Positions 1-10,344 of a stretch of 64,000 bases of DNA are shown here, piece after piece. Location of the stretch: NCBI RefSeq assembly GCF_900102335.1, contig NZ_FNBM01000001.1, forward strand, positions 434,001-498,000, read 5' to 3'. Within the stretch, counting starts at the first letter, position 1; each line of letters begins with the position of its first letter. A model generated the notes under the pieces. That model did not search any database, was not told the DNA's origin, and saw only the letters and a list, made by a program, of their open reading frames with translations. This stretch comes from Phytopseudomonas seleniipraecipitans (GTDB taxonomy: Bacteria; Pseudomonadota; Gammaproteobacteria; Pseudomonadales; Pseudomonadaceae). Position numbers and translations under genes: made by a program.

Positions 1-2
1 AG

Positions 3-569
3 CCGGCAGCCTTCGATGAGCACAGCGACCTCGCCTCTGTGGTCGAGTTTGCCAACAAGGGCGATGCCGGTGCCCAGTTCGAACTGGGCAATCGGTACTA
101 CATGGGCAAGGGCTTCAAGCAGAGCTTTGAGCAGGCCGCACAGTGGTACACCAAGGCAGCCGAGCAAGGTCACTCGGATGCAGCCGTTTGGCTGGGGCGT
201 ATGCATGAGTTCGGCTGGGGGGTGGAGAAGCGCGCGGACCTCGCATTCGCGTGGACGCTCAAGGCCGCCGAACAAGGCAATGAAACGGCAGCAACTGCAG
301 TAGCCGCCAAGTACATCACGGGGGACGGAGTGGCAAAAGATCCCCAGCAGTCTTTTAACTGGACCAAGAAGCTGGCCGAAAAGGGAGTTCCCGGGGCGCA
401 GAAGCTGATGGGGATCATCTACGACGGTGGCAGGATCGTCCCTCGTGATTATCAGCAGGCGTTGTATTGGTATCGAGCTGCTGCGAACCAGACCCAAGAC
501 CCTGACGAGGCGCAGAGTGCGCAGCAGTATCTGGATTCGCTGCTCAGCCGGATGGAAGAGAACAAGTAA
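3..569 (+). CDS. Sel1-repeat protein, 5' end outside the window
   Basis: The frame is open to the left edge, so the gene starts upstream; the first in-window start-like codon is a GTG at 39. The visible part is built of Sel1/TPR-like helical repeats of about 36 residues with the usual signature (GDAGAQFELGNRYYMGKG, then AAEQGHSDAAVWLG, AAEQGNETAATAVAAKY and EKGVPGAQKLMGIIY), each containing the A-x-x-x-L-G and Y-x-x-G-x-G pattern. Such repeats are protein-interaction scaffolds, often in envelope or signalling proteins. The N-terminus is not visible, so export cannot be judged. No specific partner can be assigned. Confidence 0.85.
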   Translation, partial: PAAFDEHSDLASVVEFANKGDAGAQFELGNRYYMGKGFKQSFEQAAQWYTKAAEQGHSDAAVWLGRMHEFGWGVEKRADLAFAWTLKAAEQGNETAATAVAAKYITGDGVAKDPQQSFNWTKKLAEKGVPGAQKLMGIIYDGGRIVPRDYQQALYWYRAAANQTQDPDEAQSAQQYLDSLLSRMEENK

Positions 570-669
570 AGCCAGTGCGCTGCCATCCCAGGCAGGTTTC
601 TGCCACGTTGCGCGCGCTCATGAGATTAGGAAAAGTATTTCCAGGTAGGCAGTTATGTTGCGCAGGCGC

Positions 670-1122
670 TTATCGCGGCTGTCCGGCGGGCTCCGCAACT
701 TGCTGATCTCTGACACCTAGGCGCTCTACCAACCTGACGAGATAGCCGTCAGGGTCCTGGACGAGAAATTCGCGCTGCCCCACCTCGGATTCGTCGGCCC
801 GGTACCAGACGTCTTTGCAAGCGCGGAACAGGGGATGCCCGACTTGTTGGAGCTTCTCGATGATGGGTTGCACAGCGCGAACATCGATTTGCAGATTAAG
901 ACCGCGGCCCAGGGGCGGTTGCAGCGGGCCGGTAATCCATTGTCCGGCATGCGGGGCGATCTGCTCCAGCATGATCTGGGCGCCGTCCATATCCAGGTAC
1001 GCGAAGCCTTCATCATTGCGCTGATAGGCAACAGTGAACCCCAGGCATGCCACCCAAAATTCCAGGCTTCGATCTAGCTCGGTCACCATCAACTCGGGAA
1101 CCAGTTTGCTTCTGTTCAGCAT
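670..1122 (-). CDS. VOC-superfamily (bleomycin-resistance/glyoxalase-like) protein
   Basis: A 150-residue protein with the two beta-alpha-beta-beta-beta modules of the vicinal oxygen chelate fold. The first module holds VPELMVTELDRSLEFW and CLGFTVAYQR, and the second ends in REFLVQDPDGYLVRLVERLG, the typical DPDGYLxRL tail. The acidic residue expected near the start of the second half is not obvious, which fits a binding protein of the bleomycin-resistance type as well as an enzyme. It stands alone and converges on the Sel1 gene; no operon partner gives a substrate. The family call is firm and the function is open. Confidence 0.8.
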   Translation of the reverse strand: MLNRSKLVPELMVTELDRSLEFWVACLGFTVAYQRNDEGFAYLDMDGAQIMLEQIAPHAGQWITGPLQPPLGRGLNLQIDVRAVQPIIEKLQQVGHPLFRACKDVWYRADESEVGQREFLVQDPDGYLVRLVERLGVRDQQVAEPAGQPR

Positions 1123-1220
1123 AAGCTGGCTTCCGTCGATGGCGAATGGCTGAGGCTGCCCCAGGATGAACAGCGCTCTAGTGAAACGGTTGGCTGCGTA
1201 AGACGGTCAACACTCAGAAC

Positions 1221-1258
1221 GTAGCCTGGGTCGAGCGAAGCGACACCCAGGGACGAGA
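1221..1258. repeat. Dispersed short palindrome, GTAGCCTGGG family
   Basis: An imperfect palindrome between the VOC gene and mltF, with CCTGGGTC and GACACCCAGG arms around GAGCGAAGC. A related, longer copy lies at 24023-24196. It looks like a Pseudomonas intergenic repeat of the REP type and not a gene. Confidence 0.6.
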
Positions 1259-1283
1259 ATCGGTTTGAATGGTGGGCAAGCAC

Positions 1284-2792
<1,509 letters not shown>

Positions 2793-2870
2793 TCAGCTGC
2801 GCTCTGCTAGGCAAATACGGTTTTTTCATTGCAAGTCGGTTGTTCTACGGATGTAGCCCCGGCGCTGACC

Positions 2871-2896
2871 GCGCGGCACGAGCGGGCGTGCCGCGC
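2871..2896. repeat. Perfect 10-bp inverted repeat between mltF and purL
   Basis: GCGCGGCACG and CGTGCCGCGC form a perfect stem with a 6-base loop in the 211-base divergent mltF/purL spacer. No T-run follows on either strand. It could be a regulatory site or a small repeat; the function is unknown. A possible -10 (TAGAAT) for purL lies just downstream, at about 2910. Confidence 0.4.
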
Positions 2897-2958
2897 ACGA
2901 CGCTTTAGGCTAGAATACGCGGCCTCAAAGTACACCCCCTTCCCAGAGGCTGTCCCCG

Positions 2959-5900
2959 ATGTTGATCCTGCGCGGCGCTCCCGCCCTTTCTGCTTTTCGC
3001 CACGGTAAATTGCTCGAGCAACTGACCAGCAAGGTGCCTGCTGTGACCGGCCTTTACGCCGAGTTCGCACACTTTGCCGATGTCGACGGTGCGTTGACTG
3101 CCGACGAAGAGCAGGTGCTGGCCCGTCTGCTGAAGTACGGCCCGAGTGTGCCGGTGCAGGAGCCCAGCGGCCGTCTGCTGCTGACCATCCCGCGTTTCGG
3201 CACCATTTCGCCCTGGTCCAGCAAGGCCAGCGACATCGCCCGCAACTGCGGCTTGGGCAAGATTCGCCGCCTGGAGCGGGGCATTGCCTACTACGTGTCT
3301 GGCGCGCTGAGCGATGCCGATGCCCAGCAGGCCGCGGCTGTGCTGCACGACCGCATGACCCAGCTGGTGTTGAGCAACCTTGAAGATGCCGCTCAGCTGT
3401 TCAGCCATGCCGAGCCCAAGCCGCTGACCGCCGTGGATATCCTTGGTGGCGGCCGCGCTGCGCTGGAAAAGGCCAACGCCGAGCTGGGCCTGGCCCTGGC
3501 CGAAGACGAAATCGATTACCTGGTCAGCGCCTTTCAGAATCTTGCGCGCAACCCGCACGACATCGAACTGATGATGTTTGCTCAGGCCAACTCCGAGCAT
3601 TGCCGCCACAAGATCTTCAATGCCAGCTGGGACATCGACGGCGAAAGCCAGGAAAAGTCGCTGTTCGGCATGATCAAGAACACCTACCAGATGCACAGCG
3701 ACAACGTGCTGTCTGCTTATAAGGACAACGCGTCGGTCATCGTCGGCCACACCGCCGGGCGCTTCTTCCCCAATCCTGAAACCCGCCAGTACGGCGCGGT
3801 GCAGGAGCCGGTGCACATCCTGATGAAGGTGGAAACCCATAACCACCCGACGGCCATTTCGCCGTTCTCCGGTGCATCCACCGGTTCCGGCGGCGAGATC
3901 CGCGACGAAGGCGCTACTGGCCGCGGCGCCAAGCCAAAGGCCGGCCTGACCGGTTTCACTGTCTCCAACCTGAACATCCCCGGCTTTGAACAGCCGTGGG
4001 AGCAGGCCTATGGCAAGCCTGAGCGGATCGTCACGCCGCTGGACATCATGATCGAAGGCCCGCTGGGCGGCGCCGCGTTCAACAACGAATTCGGTCGACC
4101 GGCGCTGACCGGCTACTTCCGTACGTTCGAGCAATCGATCAGCACCCCCCACGGCGACGAAGTGCGCGGCTACCATAAGCCGATCATGCTCGCCGGTGGC
4201 ATGGGCAACATCCGTGAAGACCACGTGCAGAAGGCCGAAATCACCGTTGGCGCCAAGCTGATCGTGCTCGGCGGCCCGGCCATGCTGATCGGCCTCGGCG
4301 GCGGTGCAGCATCCTCGGTCGCTACCGGCGCCAGCTCGGCGGATCTGGATTTCGCTTCGGTACAGCGCGAGAACCCGGAAATGGAACGCCGTTGCCAGGA
4401 GGTCATCGACCGTTGCTGGCAGCTGGGCGACCAGAACCCCATCGCCTTCATCCATGACGTCGGCGCCGGTGGCATCTCCAACGCCTTCCCGGAGCTGGTC
4501 AACGATGGCGGCCGTGGCGGCCGTTTCGAGCTGCGCAACGTGCCCAACGACGAGCCGGGCATGGCCCCGCACGAGATCTGGAGCAACGAGTCCCAGGAAC
4601 GTTACGTGCTGGCCGTCAGCGCTGTCGATTTCGACCGCTTCCAGGCAATTTGCGAGCGCGAGCGTTGCCCGTTCGCGGTGGTCGGTGAAGCCACCGAAGA
4701 GCCGCAACTGACCGTCACCGACAGCCATTTCGGCAATACCCCAGTCGACATGCCGCTCGAAGTGCTGCTCGGCAAGCCGCCGCGCATGCACCGTTCGGTG
4801 ACGCGTGAAGCCGAGCAGGGCGATGATTTCGACCCGAGCACCCTGGACATCAGCGAAGCCGCCGAGCGCGTGCTGCGTCATCCAGCTGTGGCCAGCAAGA
4901 GCTTCCTGATCACCATCGGCGACCGCACCATTACCGGCCTGGTTGCTCGCGACCAAATGGTCGGCCCGTGGCAGGTGCCGGTGGCAGACGTGGCCGTCAC
5001 CGCCACCAGTTTTGACGTGTATACCGGTGAAGCGATGGCGATGGGCGAGCGCACGCCGCTGGCGCTGCTCGATGCCCCGGCCTCCGGGCGCATGGCCATT
5101 GGTGAAACGCTGACCAACATCGCGGCGTCGCGCATCGAGAAACTGTCTGACATCAAACTGTCGGCCAACTGGATGTCCGCTGCTGGTCACCCGGGTGAAG
5201 ATGCGCGCCTTTACGACACGGTGAAAGCCGTTGGCATGGAGCTGTGCCCCGAGCTGGGTCTGACCATTCCGGTCGGCAAAGACTCGATGTCGATGAAGAC
5301 CAAGTGGAGTGAAAAGGGCGCCGAGAAAAGCGTTACCTCGCCGCTGTCGCTGATCATCACCGGTTTCGCACCGGTGACCGATATCCGCAAGACCCTGACC
5401 CCCGAACTGCGCATGGACAAGGGCGAGACCGATCTGATCCTGATCGACCTCGGCCGTGGCCAGAACCGCATGGGCGCTTCCATCCTTGCCCAGGTGTACA
5501 GCCAGCTCGGCCGCCAGGCGCCGGACGTCGATGACGCCGAAGACCTCAAAGCCTTCTTCGCGGTAATCCAGGGGCTCAACGCCGACGGTCATCTGCTGGC
5601 CTACCACGACCGCTCCGACGGTGGCCTGCTGGTCAGTGCGTTGGAAATGGCCTTCGCCGGTCATTGCGGCCTGAACCTGCAGCTCGACGGCCTGGCCGAA
5701 AGCCGCGAAGAGCTGGCGGCCATCCTCTTCAACGAAGAGCTTGGTGCGCTGATCCAGGTTCGCCAGGATGCCACCCCGGACGTGCTGGCGCAGTTCAGCG
5801 CGGCCGGCCTCGGTGACTGCGTCGCGGTGATCGGCCAGCCGGTCAATAACGGCGACGTCGCAATCAAATTCAACGACCAGCCGGTGTTCACCGGCCAGCG

Positions 5901-6855
5901 TCGCCTGCTGCAGCGTCAGTGGGCTGAAACCAGCCACCGCATCCAGCGTCTGCGCGACAACGTCGACTGCGCTGATCAGGAATTCGATGCGCTGTTGGAA
6001 GAAGACAATCCCGGCCTGAGCGTCAAGCTCGGCTTCGACGTCAACGACAACATCGCCGCGCCGTATATCAAGAAGGGCGTGCGTCCACAGGTTGCCGTGC
6101 TGCGTGAGCAGGGCGTCAACGGTCAGGTGGAAATGGCCGCCGCGTTCGACCGCGCTGGCTTCGCTGCGCTGGACGTGCACATGAGCGACATCCTCGCCGG
6201 TCGTGTCGACCTGAACGACTTCAAGGGCCTGGTCGCCTGCGGTGGCTTCTCGTACGGCGACGTACTTGGCGCCGGTGAGGGCTGGGCCAAGTCGGCGCTG
6301 TTCAACACCCGTGCCCGTGATGCCTTCCAGGGCTTCTTCGAACGCAAGGACAGCTTCACCCTTGGCGTGTGCAACGGCTGCCAGATGCTATCCAACCTGC
6401 ATGAGCTGATTCCGGGCAGCGAGTTCTGGCCGCACTTCGTGCGCAACCGTTCCGAGCAGTTCGAAGCCCGCGTCGCCATGGTTCAGGTGCAGGAGTCGGC
6501 ATCGATCTTCCTGCGCGGCATGGCCGGTTCGCGCATGCCGATTGCCATCGCTCACGGTGAAGGCCATGCCGAGTTCGAAAGCGAGGAGGCACTGCTGGAA
6601 GCCGACCTGTCCGGCACCGTCGCGCTGCGTTTCGTCGACAATCACGGCAAGGTTACCGAAAGCTACCCGGCTAACCCCAACGGTTCGCCGCGCGGCATTA
6701 CCGGCCTGACCAGCCGCGACGGCCGTGTGACCATCATGATGCCGCACCCGGAGCGCGTGTTCCGGGCCGTGCAGAACTCCTGGCGCCCGGATGACTGGCA
6801 GGAAGATGGCGGCTGGCTGCGCATGTTCCGCAACGCGCGCGTGTGGGTGGACTGA
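2959..6855 (+). CDS. purL: Phosphoribosylformylglycinamidine synthase, large single-chain type
   Basis: It converts FGAR, glutamine and ATP to FGAM in the fourth step of purine synthesis, in the cytosol. At 1298 residues it is the fused gammaproteobacterial form: an N-terminal PurS-like region, two ATP-binding halves ([60 protein letters not shown]) and a C-terminal class I glutamine amidotransferase with nucleophile Cys near residue 1138 in [12 protein letters not shown] and the PHPERVFR His-Glu pair. All key motifs are intact. It is monocistronic and ends in a strong terminator. A 1091-residue open frame on the other strand is a GC-driven shadow. Confidence 0.99.
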   Translation: MLILRGAPALSAFRHGKLLEQLTSKVPAVTGLYAEFAHFADVDGALTADEEQVLARLLKYGPSVPVQEPSGRLLLTIPRFGTISPWSSKASDIARNCGLGKIRRLERGIAYYVSGALSDADAQQAAAVLHDRMTQLVLSNLEDAAQLFSHAEPKPLTAVDILGGGRAALEKANAELGLALAEDEIDYLVSAFQNLARNPHDIELMMFAQANSEHCRHKIFNASWDIDGESQEKSLFGMIKNTYQMHSDNVLSAYKDNASVIVGHTAGRFFPNPETRQYGAVQEPVHILMKVETHNHPTAISPFSGASTGSGGEIRDEGATGRGAKPKAGLTGFTVSNLNIPGFEQPWEQAYGKPERIVTPLDIMIEGPLGGAAFNNEFGRPALTGYFRTFEQSISTPHGDEVRGYHKPIMLAGGMGNIREDHVQKAEITVGAKLIVLGGPAMLIGLGGGAASSVATGASSADLDFASVQRENPEMERRCQEVIDRCWQLGDQNPIAFIHDVGAGGISNAFPELVNDGGRGGRFELRNVPNDEPGMAPHEIWSNESQERYVLAVSAVDFDRFQAICERERCPFAVVGEATEEPQLTVTDSHFGNTPVDMPLEVLLGKPPRMHRSVTREAEQGDDFDPSTLDISEAAERVLRHPAVASKSFLITIGDRTITGLVARDQMVGPWQVPVADVAVTATSFDVYTGEAMAMGERTPLALLDAPASGRMAIGETLTNIAASRIEKLSDIKLSANWMSAAGHPGEDARLYDTVKAVGMELCPELGLTIPVGKDSMSMKTKWSEKGAEKSVTSPLSLIITGFAPVTDIRKTLTPELRMDKGETDLILIDLGRGQNRMGASILAQVYSQLGRQAPDVDDAEDLKAFFAVIQGLNADGHLLAYHDRSDGGLLVSALEMAFAGHCGLNLQLDGLAESREELAAILFNEELGALIQVRQDATPDVLAQFSAAGLGDCVAVIGQPVNNGDVAIKFNDQPVFTGQRRLLQRQWAETSHRIQRLRDNVDCADQEFDALLEEDNPGLSVKLGFDVNDNIAAPYIKKGVRPQVAVLREQGVNGQVEMAAAFDRAGFAALDVHMSDILAGRVDLNDFKGLVACGGFSYGDVLGAGEGWAKSALFNTRARDAFQGFFERKDSFTLGVCNGCQMLSNLHELIPGSEFWPHFVRNRSEQFEARVAMVQVQESASIFLRGMAGSRMPIAIAHGEGHAEFESEEALLEADLSGTVALRFVDNHGKVTESYPANPNGSPRGITGLTSRDGRVTIMMPHPERVFRAVQNSWRPDDWQEDGGWLRMFRNARVWVD

Positions 6856-6880
6856 TCGCTGACTCACGACAGCAGCAAGC

Positions 6881-6936
6881 CGGCCTGCCATTTTTGGCAG
6901 GCCGTTAAAACGCCAGGCAATGCCTGGCGTTTTTGT
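6881..6936 (+). terminator. Tandem hairpin terminator of purL
   Basis: Two hairpins follow the purL stop. The first is a perfect 10-bp stem (CGGCCTGCCA with TGGCAGGCCG, 6881-6904). The second is CGCCAGGC with GCCTGGCG (6911-6929), followed at once by TTTTTGTT. The second has classic rho-independent form. Confidence 0.9.
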
Positions 6937-7122
6937 TCTTACCAGCCGATAAAGACGCGAATTAATAATGCCGAATGGTCGAAGCATCCGGGAACGGTAG
7001 CCCCGGCAGCCCAGTCGAATATTCCGTAGTGTCGCCTGCGTCACGAACCTGGGGCGGCACGGTGCCATCATGCTATGGCATGATTAGCCGATAGTTTTCA
7101 GCGACTTGCAGCGGAGTAGTTG

Positions 7123-7440
7123 ATGTACAAACTGTGTTTCTACGTGCCGGAAGATCATCTCGAAAGCGTAAAGTCTGCGGTATTTACGGCTGGTGCCGGG
7201 CGTATCGGTAATTACGAGCAGTGCTCCTGGCAAACGCTCGGCCGTGGCCAGTTTCTTCCGCTCGAAGGCAGCTCTCCGTTTATTGGTCAGAGCGGGGAGT
7301 TGACGACTGTCGCCGAGTGGAAGGTCGAACTGGTGGTCGCCGATGAGCTGATCCACAACGCGGTTAAGGCAATGAAGAAAAGCCACCCTTACGAGGTGCC
7401 CGCTTTTGAAGTGTGGCGTTTGTCCGATCTGCAGTTCTGA
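7123..7440 (+). CDS. YqfO/NIF3-related small protein
   Basis: A 105-residue protein beginning MYKLCFYVPEDHLESVKSAV, with GRIGNYEQCSWQTLGRGQF and KSHPYEVPAFEVW. These are hallmarks of the YqfO/CutA-like domain found inserted in NIF3 proteins and as a stand-alone protein in Pseudomonas next to purL. The fold resembles PII/CutA trimers; the biochemical role is not established. ATG 7123 is preferred over the TTG at 7120. About 270 bases separate it from purL, with the terminator in between, so it has its own promoter. It converges on tatC. Confidence 0.85.
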   Translation: MYKLCFYVPEDHLESVKSAVFTAGAGRIGNYEQCSWQTLGRGQFLPLEGSSPFIGQSGELTTVAEWKVELVVADELIHNAVKAMKKSHPYEVPAFEVWRLSDLQF

Positions 7441-7521
7441 CTCAGCCTGCCGCCCGCCAGCAGGCTATCGATAGATCAACTTCCGCAATCTTTGCCGCGC
7501 TCGAGGCGCCCATTTCGAGCC

Positions 7522-8271
7522 TTAATCAGTGACTGCCAATTCCTGCTCGCTTTCTTGCTCGGGCCGACGCTGGATGCTGCCGCAGGCGAGCAGGCCGACT
7601 TCGAACAGCAACCACATCGGCACCGCCAGCATGGTCTGCGAGAACACGTCGGGCGGGGTGAGCATCATGCCCACCACGAAGCAGCCGACGATCACGTAAG
7701 GCCGGCTGCGGCGCAGGGTGTCGACGTCGGTCAGCCCGGCCCAGACGATGATGAAGGTGGCCACCGGAATCTCGAACGCCAGCCCGAATGCCAGGAACAG
7801 CGCCAGGATGAAATCGAGGTACAGGGCGATGTCGGTCATCATCTCCACGCCGTCCGGCGTGACGCTGGCAAAGAAGCCGAACATCATCGGGAATACCGCG
7901 AAGAATGCGAAGGCCATGCCGGCATAGAACAGCAGGATGCTCGACACCAGCAGCGGCACTGCGATGCGCCGCTCGCGGCGATACAGCCCCGGTGCCACGA
8001 AGCCCCAGGCCTGATGCAACAGTACCGGCATCGAGATGAACACGGCGACCATCAGGGTCAGCTTGAAGGGCGCCAGGAACGGCGAGGTTACGCTGGTGGC
8101 GATCATGCTCGCGCCTTCGGGCAGGTAGCGGCGCAGCGGTTCGGAGATCATCGTGTAAAGCGTCTGTGCGAACGGAAACAGGCCCAGGAATGCCAGCAGG
8201 ATCACCAGCAGGCAGCGCACCAGGCGTTTGCGCAGTTCGCCCAGGTGAGCGGTCAGCGGCATGTCGCTCAT
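7522..8271 (-). CDS. tatC: Twin-arginine translocase subunit TatC
   Basis: The receptor subunit for twin-arginine signal peptides. The 249-residue protein has the N-terminal MPLTAHLGELRKRL motif with the conserved Glu, six membrane spans, the SPFLAPFKL loop and FAFGLAFE-type spans (FLAFGLAFEIPV). It is the last gene of tatABC and overlaps tatB by four bases (ATGA). Its position next to phoX and gsp genes suggests a dedicated phosphate-starvation Tat system like tat-1 of P. putida; a housekeeping set is expected elsewhere but is not visible here. Confidence 0.96.
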   Translation of the reverse strand: MSDMPLTAHLGELRKRLVRCLLVILLAFLGLFPFAQTLYTMISEPLRRYLPEGASMIATSVTSPFLAPFKLTLMVAVFISMPVLLHQAWGFVAPGLYRRERRIAVPLLVSSILLFYAGMAFAFFAVFPMMFGFFASVTPDGVEMMTDIALYLDFILALFLAFGLAFEIPVATFIIVWAGLTDVDTLRRSRPYVIVGCFVVGMMLTPPDVFSQTMLAVPMWLLFEVGLLACGSIQRRPEQESEQELAVTD

Positions 8272-8558
8272 GTGGTGGCCTCCGGCTTGCCCGTTGCTGG
8301 CTGCGGTTGTGCCTGCAGGTTGATCCCGCGACGCAGTTCCTGCTCCAGTTGTCGCAACGGTGCGGCGTCCAGTTCCTTGCCCACGGCTTCGGCATCCAGC
8401 TCACGCTCGACCTGGTCGCGCAGCATACGCATTGCCCGTTTCGCCTGCCCCAGGCCGCGCCCCAGGGTACGGGCGGCGACCGGCAGGCGCTCCGGGCCGA
8501 GCACCAGCAGCGCCACCACGCTCACCAGCAGCAATTCGGTGAAACCGACCTCGAACAT
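8268..8558 (-). CDS. tatB: Twin-arginine translocase subunit TatB
   Basis: A 96-residue protein starting [26 protein letters not shown]. This is the TatB pattern: a short transmembrane helix with Glu at residue 8, a Gly-Pro hinge (LGPERLPVAARTLGR) and a charged amphipathic tail. It forms the substrate receptor complex with TatC in the inner membrane. It lies between tatA and tatC, overlapping tatA by one base and tatC by four, so the three are translationally coupled. Confidence 0.93.
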   Translation of the reverse strand: MFEVGFTELLLVSVVALLVLGPERLPVAARTLGRGLGQAKRAMRMLRDQVERELDAEAVGKELDAAPLRQLEQELRRGINLQAQPQPATGKPEATT

Positions 8559-8788
8559 CAGGCCTGGCGATCCGCGTGGGCGTGAGACTGTTGGGTGCCA
8601 TGCACAGGCGTGCTCTGCTCAACCTGCGTCGGCGCCTCGTCGGGTGCATTGCTGCTGGCCATGGATTTGCGGAAACCCTGGATGGTTTCGCCCAGATCGC
8701 CACCCAGTGTCTTGAGGCGCTTGCTGCCGAACAGCAGGAACACGATCAACAGCACGATCACCAATTGCCAGATACCGATGCCGCCCAT
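8558..8788 (-). CDS. tatA: Twin-arginine translocase subunit TatA
   Basis: The pore-forming subunit, 76 residues: [21 protein letters not shown] membrane helix, the [24 protein letters not shown] amphipathic helix with the conserved Phe-Gly hinge, and a polar, His-rich tail. It opens the tatABC operon, with an AGAATTTTC stretch just upstream of the ATG as the likely weak binding site. About 50 bases further upstream lies a run of three Pho-box-like half-sites, which agrees with a phosphate-starvation Tat operon. Confidence 0.94.
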   Translation of the reverse strand: MGGIGIWQLVIVLLIVFLLFGSKRLKTLGGDLGETIQGFRKSMASSNAPDEAPTQVEQSTPVHGTQQSHAHADRQA

Positions 8789-8837
8789 GAAAATTCTCCA
8801 ACGCTATGAAATTGAAGGGCTAATCTGCCTGGGCTTT

Positions 8838-8866
8838 ATGACGCTACGGTGACGCGGCGATGACCG
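8838..8866 (-). promoter_or_regulatory. Probable Pho box before tatABC
   Basis: Read on the minus strand there are three half-sites CGGTCAT, GCGTCAC and GCGTCAT, starting exactly 11 bases apart (8860, 8849 and 8838 in plus coordinates). The PhoB consensus half-site is CTGTCAT with an 11-base period; matches are 6, 4 and 5 of 7. The run lies 50-78 bases upstream of tatA and about 72 bases before gspK on the other strand, so it could serve both. Binding by PhoB is inferred. Confidence 0.55.
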
Positions 8867-8938
8867 GAAGTGCGTTTTGCCACGTCGCTGCAACATTCGA
8901 CCTGTTGACTGTCGGCTCTTTGGTTCGGGGTGCGAGTG

Positions 8939-9904
8939 ATGGGATGCAGGCGGCAACGTGGCGCGGCGTTATTGATGGTGCTGGTGGCCCTGGCCATGCT
9001 CGCCGGCGGGCTGGCGTGGATGGTGCAACAGGGACGGCAACAGGTCGATGCGGTGCGCCTGCAGCAGCAGCGGATCCAGGCGCGGGCCCTGGAAGTCGCC
9101 GGCTTGGCCTTCGCCGAGCAAGCTCTGAGGGATCCGGCTTGGCGGCAGAGCCCGCTTTTCTGGCAAGCCCTGCGTGGGCAGCCGCTGCGTTACGATTTTG
9201 CTGGCGGTGCGGCGACCTTGCGCATCCGCGATCTGCACAGCTGCTTCAACGTCAATGCGCTGGCCGGCCAGGAGGCTGAGCGTGCCGAGCGCCAGTTGCA
9301 GTATCTGCTCGGTGACGATCTGGCTGCCGAGCAGCTCGTACAGGCTCTGGCCGACTGGATCGACAGTGATGGTCAGAGCCGCCTGCACGGCGCCGAAAGC
9401 GATCAGTACCTTCGGCAGACGCCGCCTCGGCTCGCTGCCAACCAGCCGATGGTGGACATGAGCGAGCTGAACCTGCTGCTCACGCCGCAGTCTGGGCGAC
9501 AGCAGCGTTATCCTCAGCTCTGTGCGCTGCCGCAGACATCGGGCTGGCGCTTGAATGCCAATGCGCTGAGTCTGGAGCATTTGCCCCAGCTTGATGCGCT
9601 CTACGAGGGCGAGTTCTCGCGTTCGCTGCTGGCCCGCATCGTCACCGGCCGACCCGCCAACGGTTACCGTGATGCGGCTGCCCTGCGTGAGGCCCTGGGC
9701 TCCGTCGACGACGCGACTTTTGAACGCCTGAGCGAAGGGCTGCTACTCAACAGCGGTGATTTCATGCTGCAACTCGAGTTCGAGCCGGATGGTCGGCCGA
9801 TCACCAGCCAGTTTCAGGTGCAGGCCCAGGGCGTGGTGCGCTGGCACGCCCAGGTGCCCGCTCAGCGGGTGCAGGTGATCAGCCGTGAACCCTTGCCGTT
9901 CTAG
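8939..9904 (+). CDS. gspK: Type II secretion minor pseudopilin GspK (XcpX)
   Basis: GspK caps the pseudopilus tip together with GspI and GspJ. The 321-residue protein starts MGCRRQRGAALLMVLVALAMLA: a type IV prepilin-like leader cut after RG, without the Glu at +5, which is normal for GspK. A large periplasmic alpha/beta domain follows, including DLHSCFNVNAL and ADWIDSDGQ, the latter part of the usual calcium-binding insert. It is separated from the other gsp genes by phoX and uxpA, as I recall for P. putida. ATG 8939 is chosen because the leader is then short and basic. Confidence 0.93.
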   Translation: MGCRRQRGAALLMVLVALAMLAGGLAWMVQQGRQQVDAVRLQQQRIQARALEVAGLAFAEQALRDPAWRQSPLFWQALRGQPLRYDFAGGAATLRIRDLHSCFNVNALAGQEAERAERQLQYLLGDDLAAEQLVQALADWIDSDGQSRLHGAESDQYLRQTPPRLAANQPMVDMSELNLLLTPQSGRQQRYPQLCALPQTSGWRLNANALSLEHLPQLDALYEGEFSRSLLARIVTGRPANGYRDAAALREALGSVDDATFERLSEGLLLNSGDFMLQLEFEPDGRPITSQFQVQAQGVVRWHAQVPAQRVQVISREPLPF

Positions 9905-10030
9905 GGGCTGTTGCCGTTTCAACGCGACAGACCCTAGGGCACTGAAAGAAAACCTGTTCACGATCTTTGGGTTTCTGGGCGCCTGTATTCTGTGATTCGA
10001 GGGCAGTAAGGCAAAAGCGGCCACTCAACT

Positions 10031-10160
10031 GATCGTTCCTCACGCTCTGCGTGGGAATCCATCCAAGGACGCTCCGCGTCCGCTGTTGCATGCAGTGCGC
10101 AGTCGGAGCAGGCGCAGAGCGCCTGGGGCTTAGCTACCACGCTGGAGCGTGGGAGCCATC
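10031..10160. repeat. 130-bp palindromic repeat, GATCGTTCC family, copy 1
   Basis: It begins GATCGTTCCTCACGCTCTGC and ends in a degenerate complementary arm (ACCACGCTGGAGCGTGGGAG), with an inner GACGCTCCGCGTC hairpin. Related copies lie at 30751-30881, 46580-46698 and 50185-50303. It fills much of the 440-base gspK/phoX gap. No gene is visible there. Confidence 0.75.
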
Positions 10161-10186
10161 GTAATGGGGTGGGCATTCTGAAAACT

Positions 10187-10214
10187 GCGGGTCGCGGGGC
10201 GCGGCTCCTACAAG
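10187..10214. repeat. Single REP-like palindrome
   Basis: GGTCGCGGGGCGCGGCTCCTAC is the half of a Pseudomonas REP hairpin also seen paired at 27222-27314 and 37405-37572. Here it stands alone. Confidence 0.55.
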
Positions 10215-10313
10215 GCGTGGTGATTTTCATCTTACGCAGCAGGTGCTTTGTCGCTGGCGATACAAGGGAGAAGGGCCTGGGTGTCGCGCAGCTCGATCTA
10301 GGTAAAGAGGGGT

Positions 10314-10334
10314 GGCACGGGATGACCCCGTGCC
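10314..10334 (-). terminator. Possible terminator of phoX
   Basis: GGCACGGG and CCCGTGCC form an 8-bp stem just past the phoX stop, followed on the minus strand only by a weak CTCTTTA stretch. Confidence 0.4.
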
Positions 10335-10344
10335 GTGGGGCGGG

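Noticed and set aside
2905..6180. A 1091-codon open frame antisense to purL
   Set aside because: It mirrors purL codon by codon, has no recognisable domain and no binding site. Long antisense frames are expected in GC-rich coding DNA.
7444..7466. A terminator after the YqfO-like gene
   Set aside because: AGCCTGC/GCAGGCT is a 7-bp stem without a T-run on either strand.
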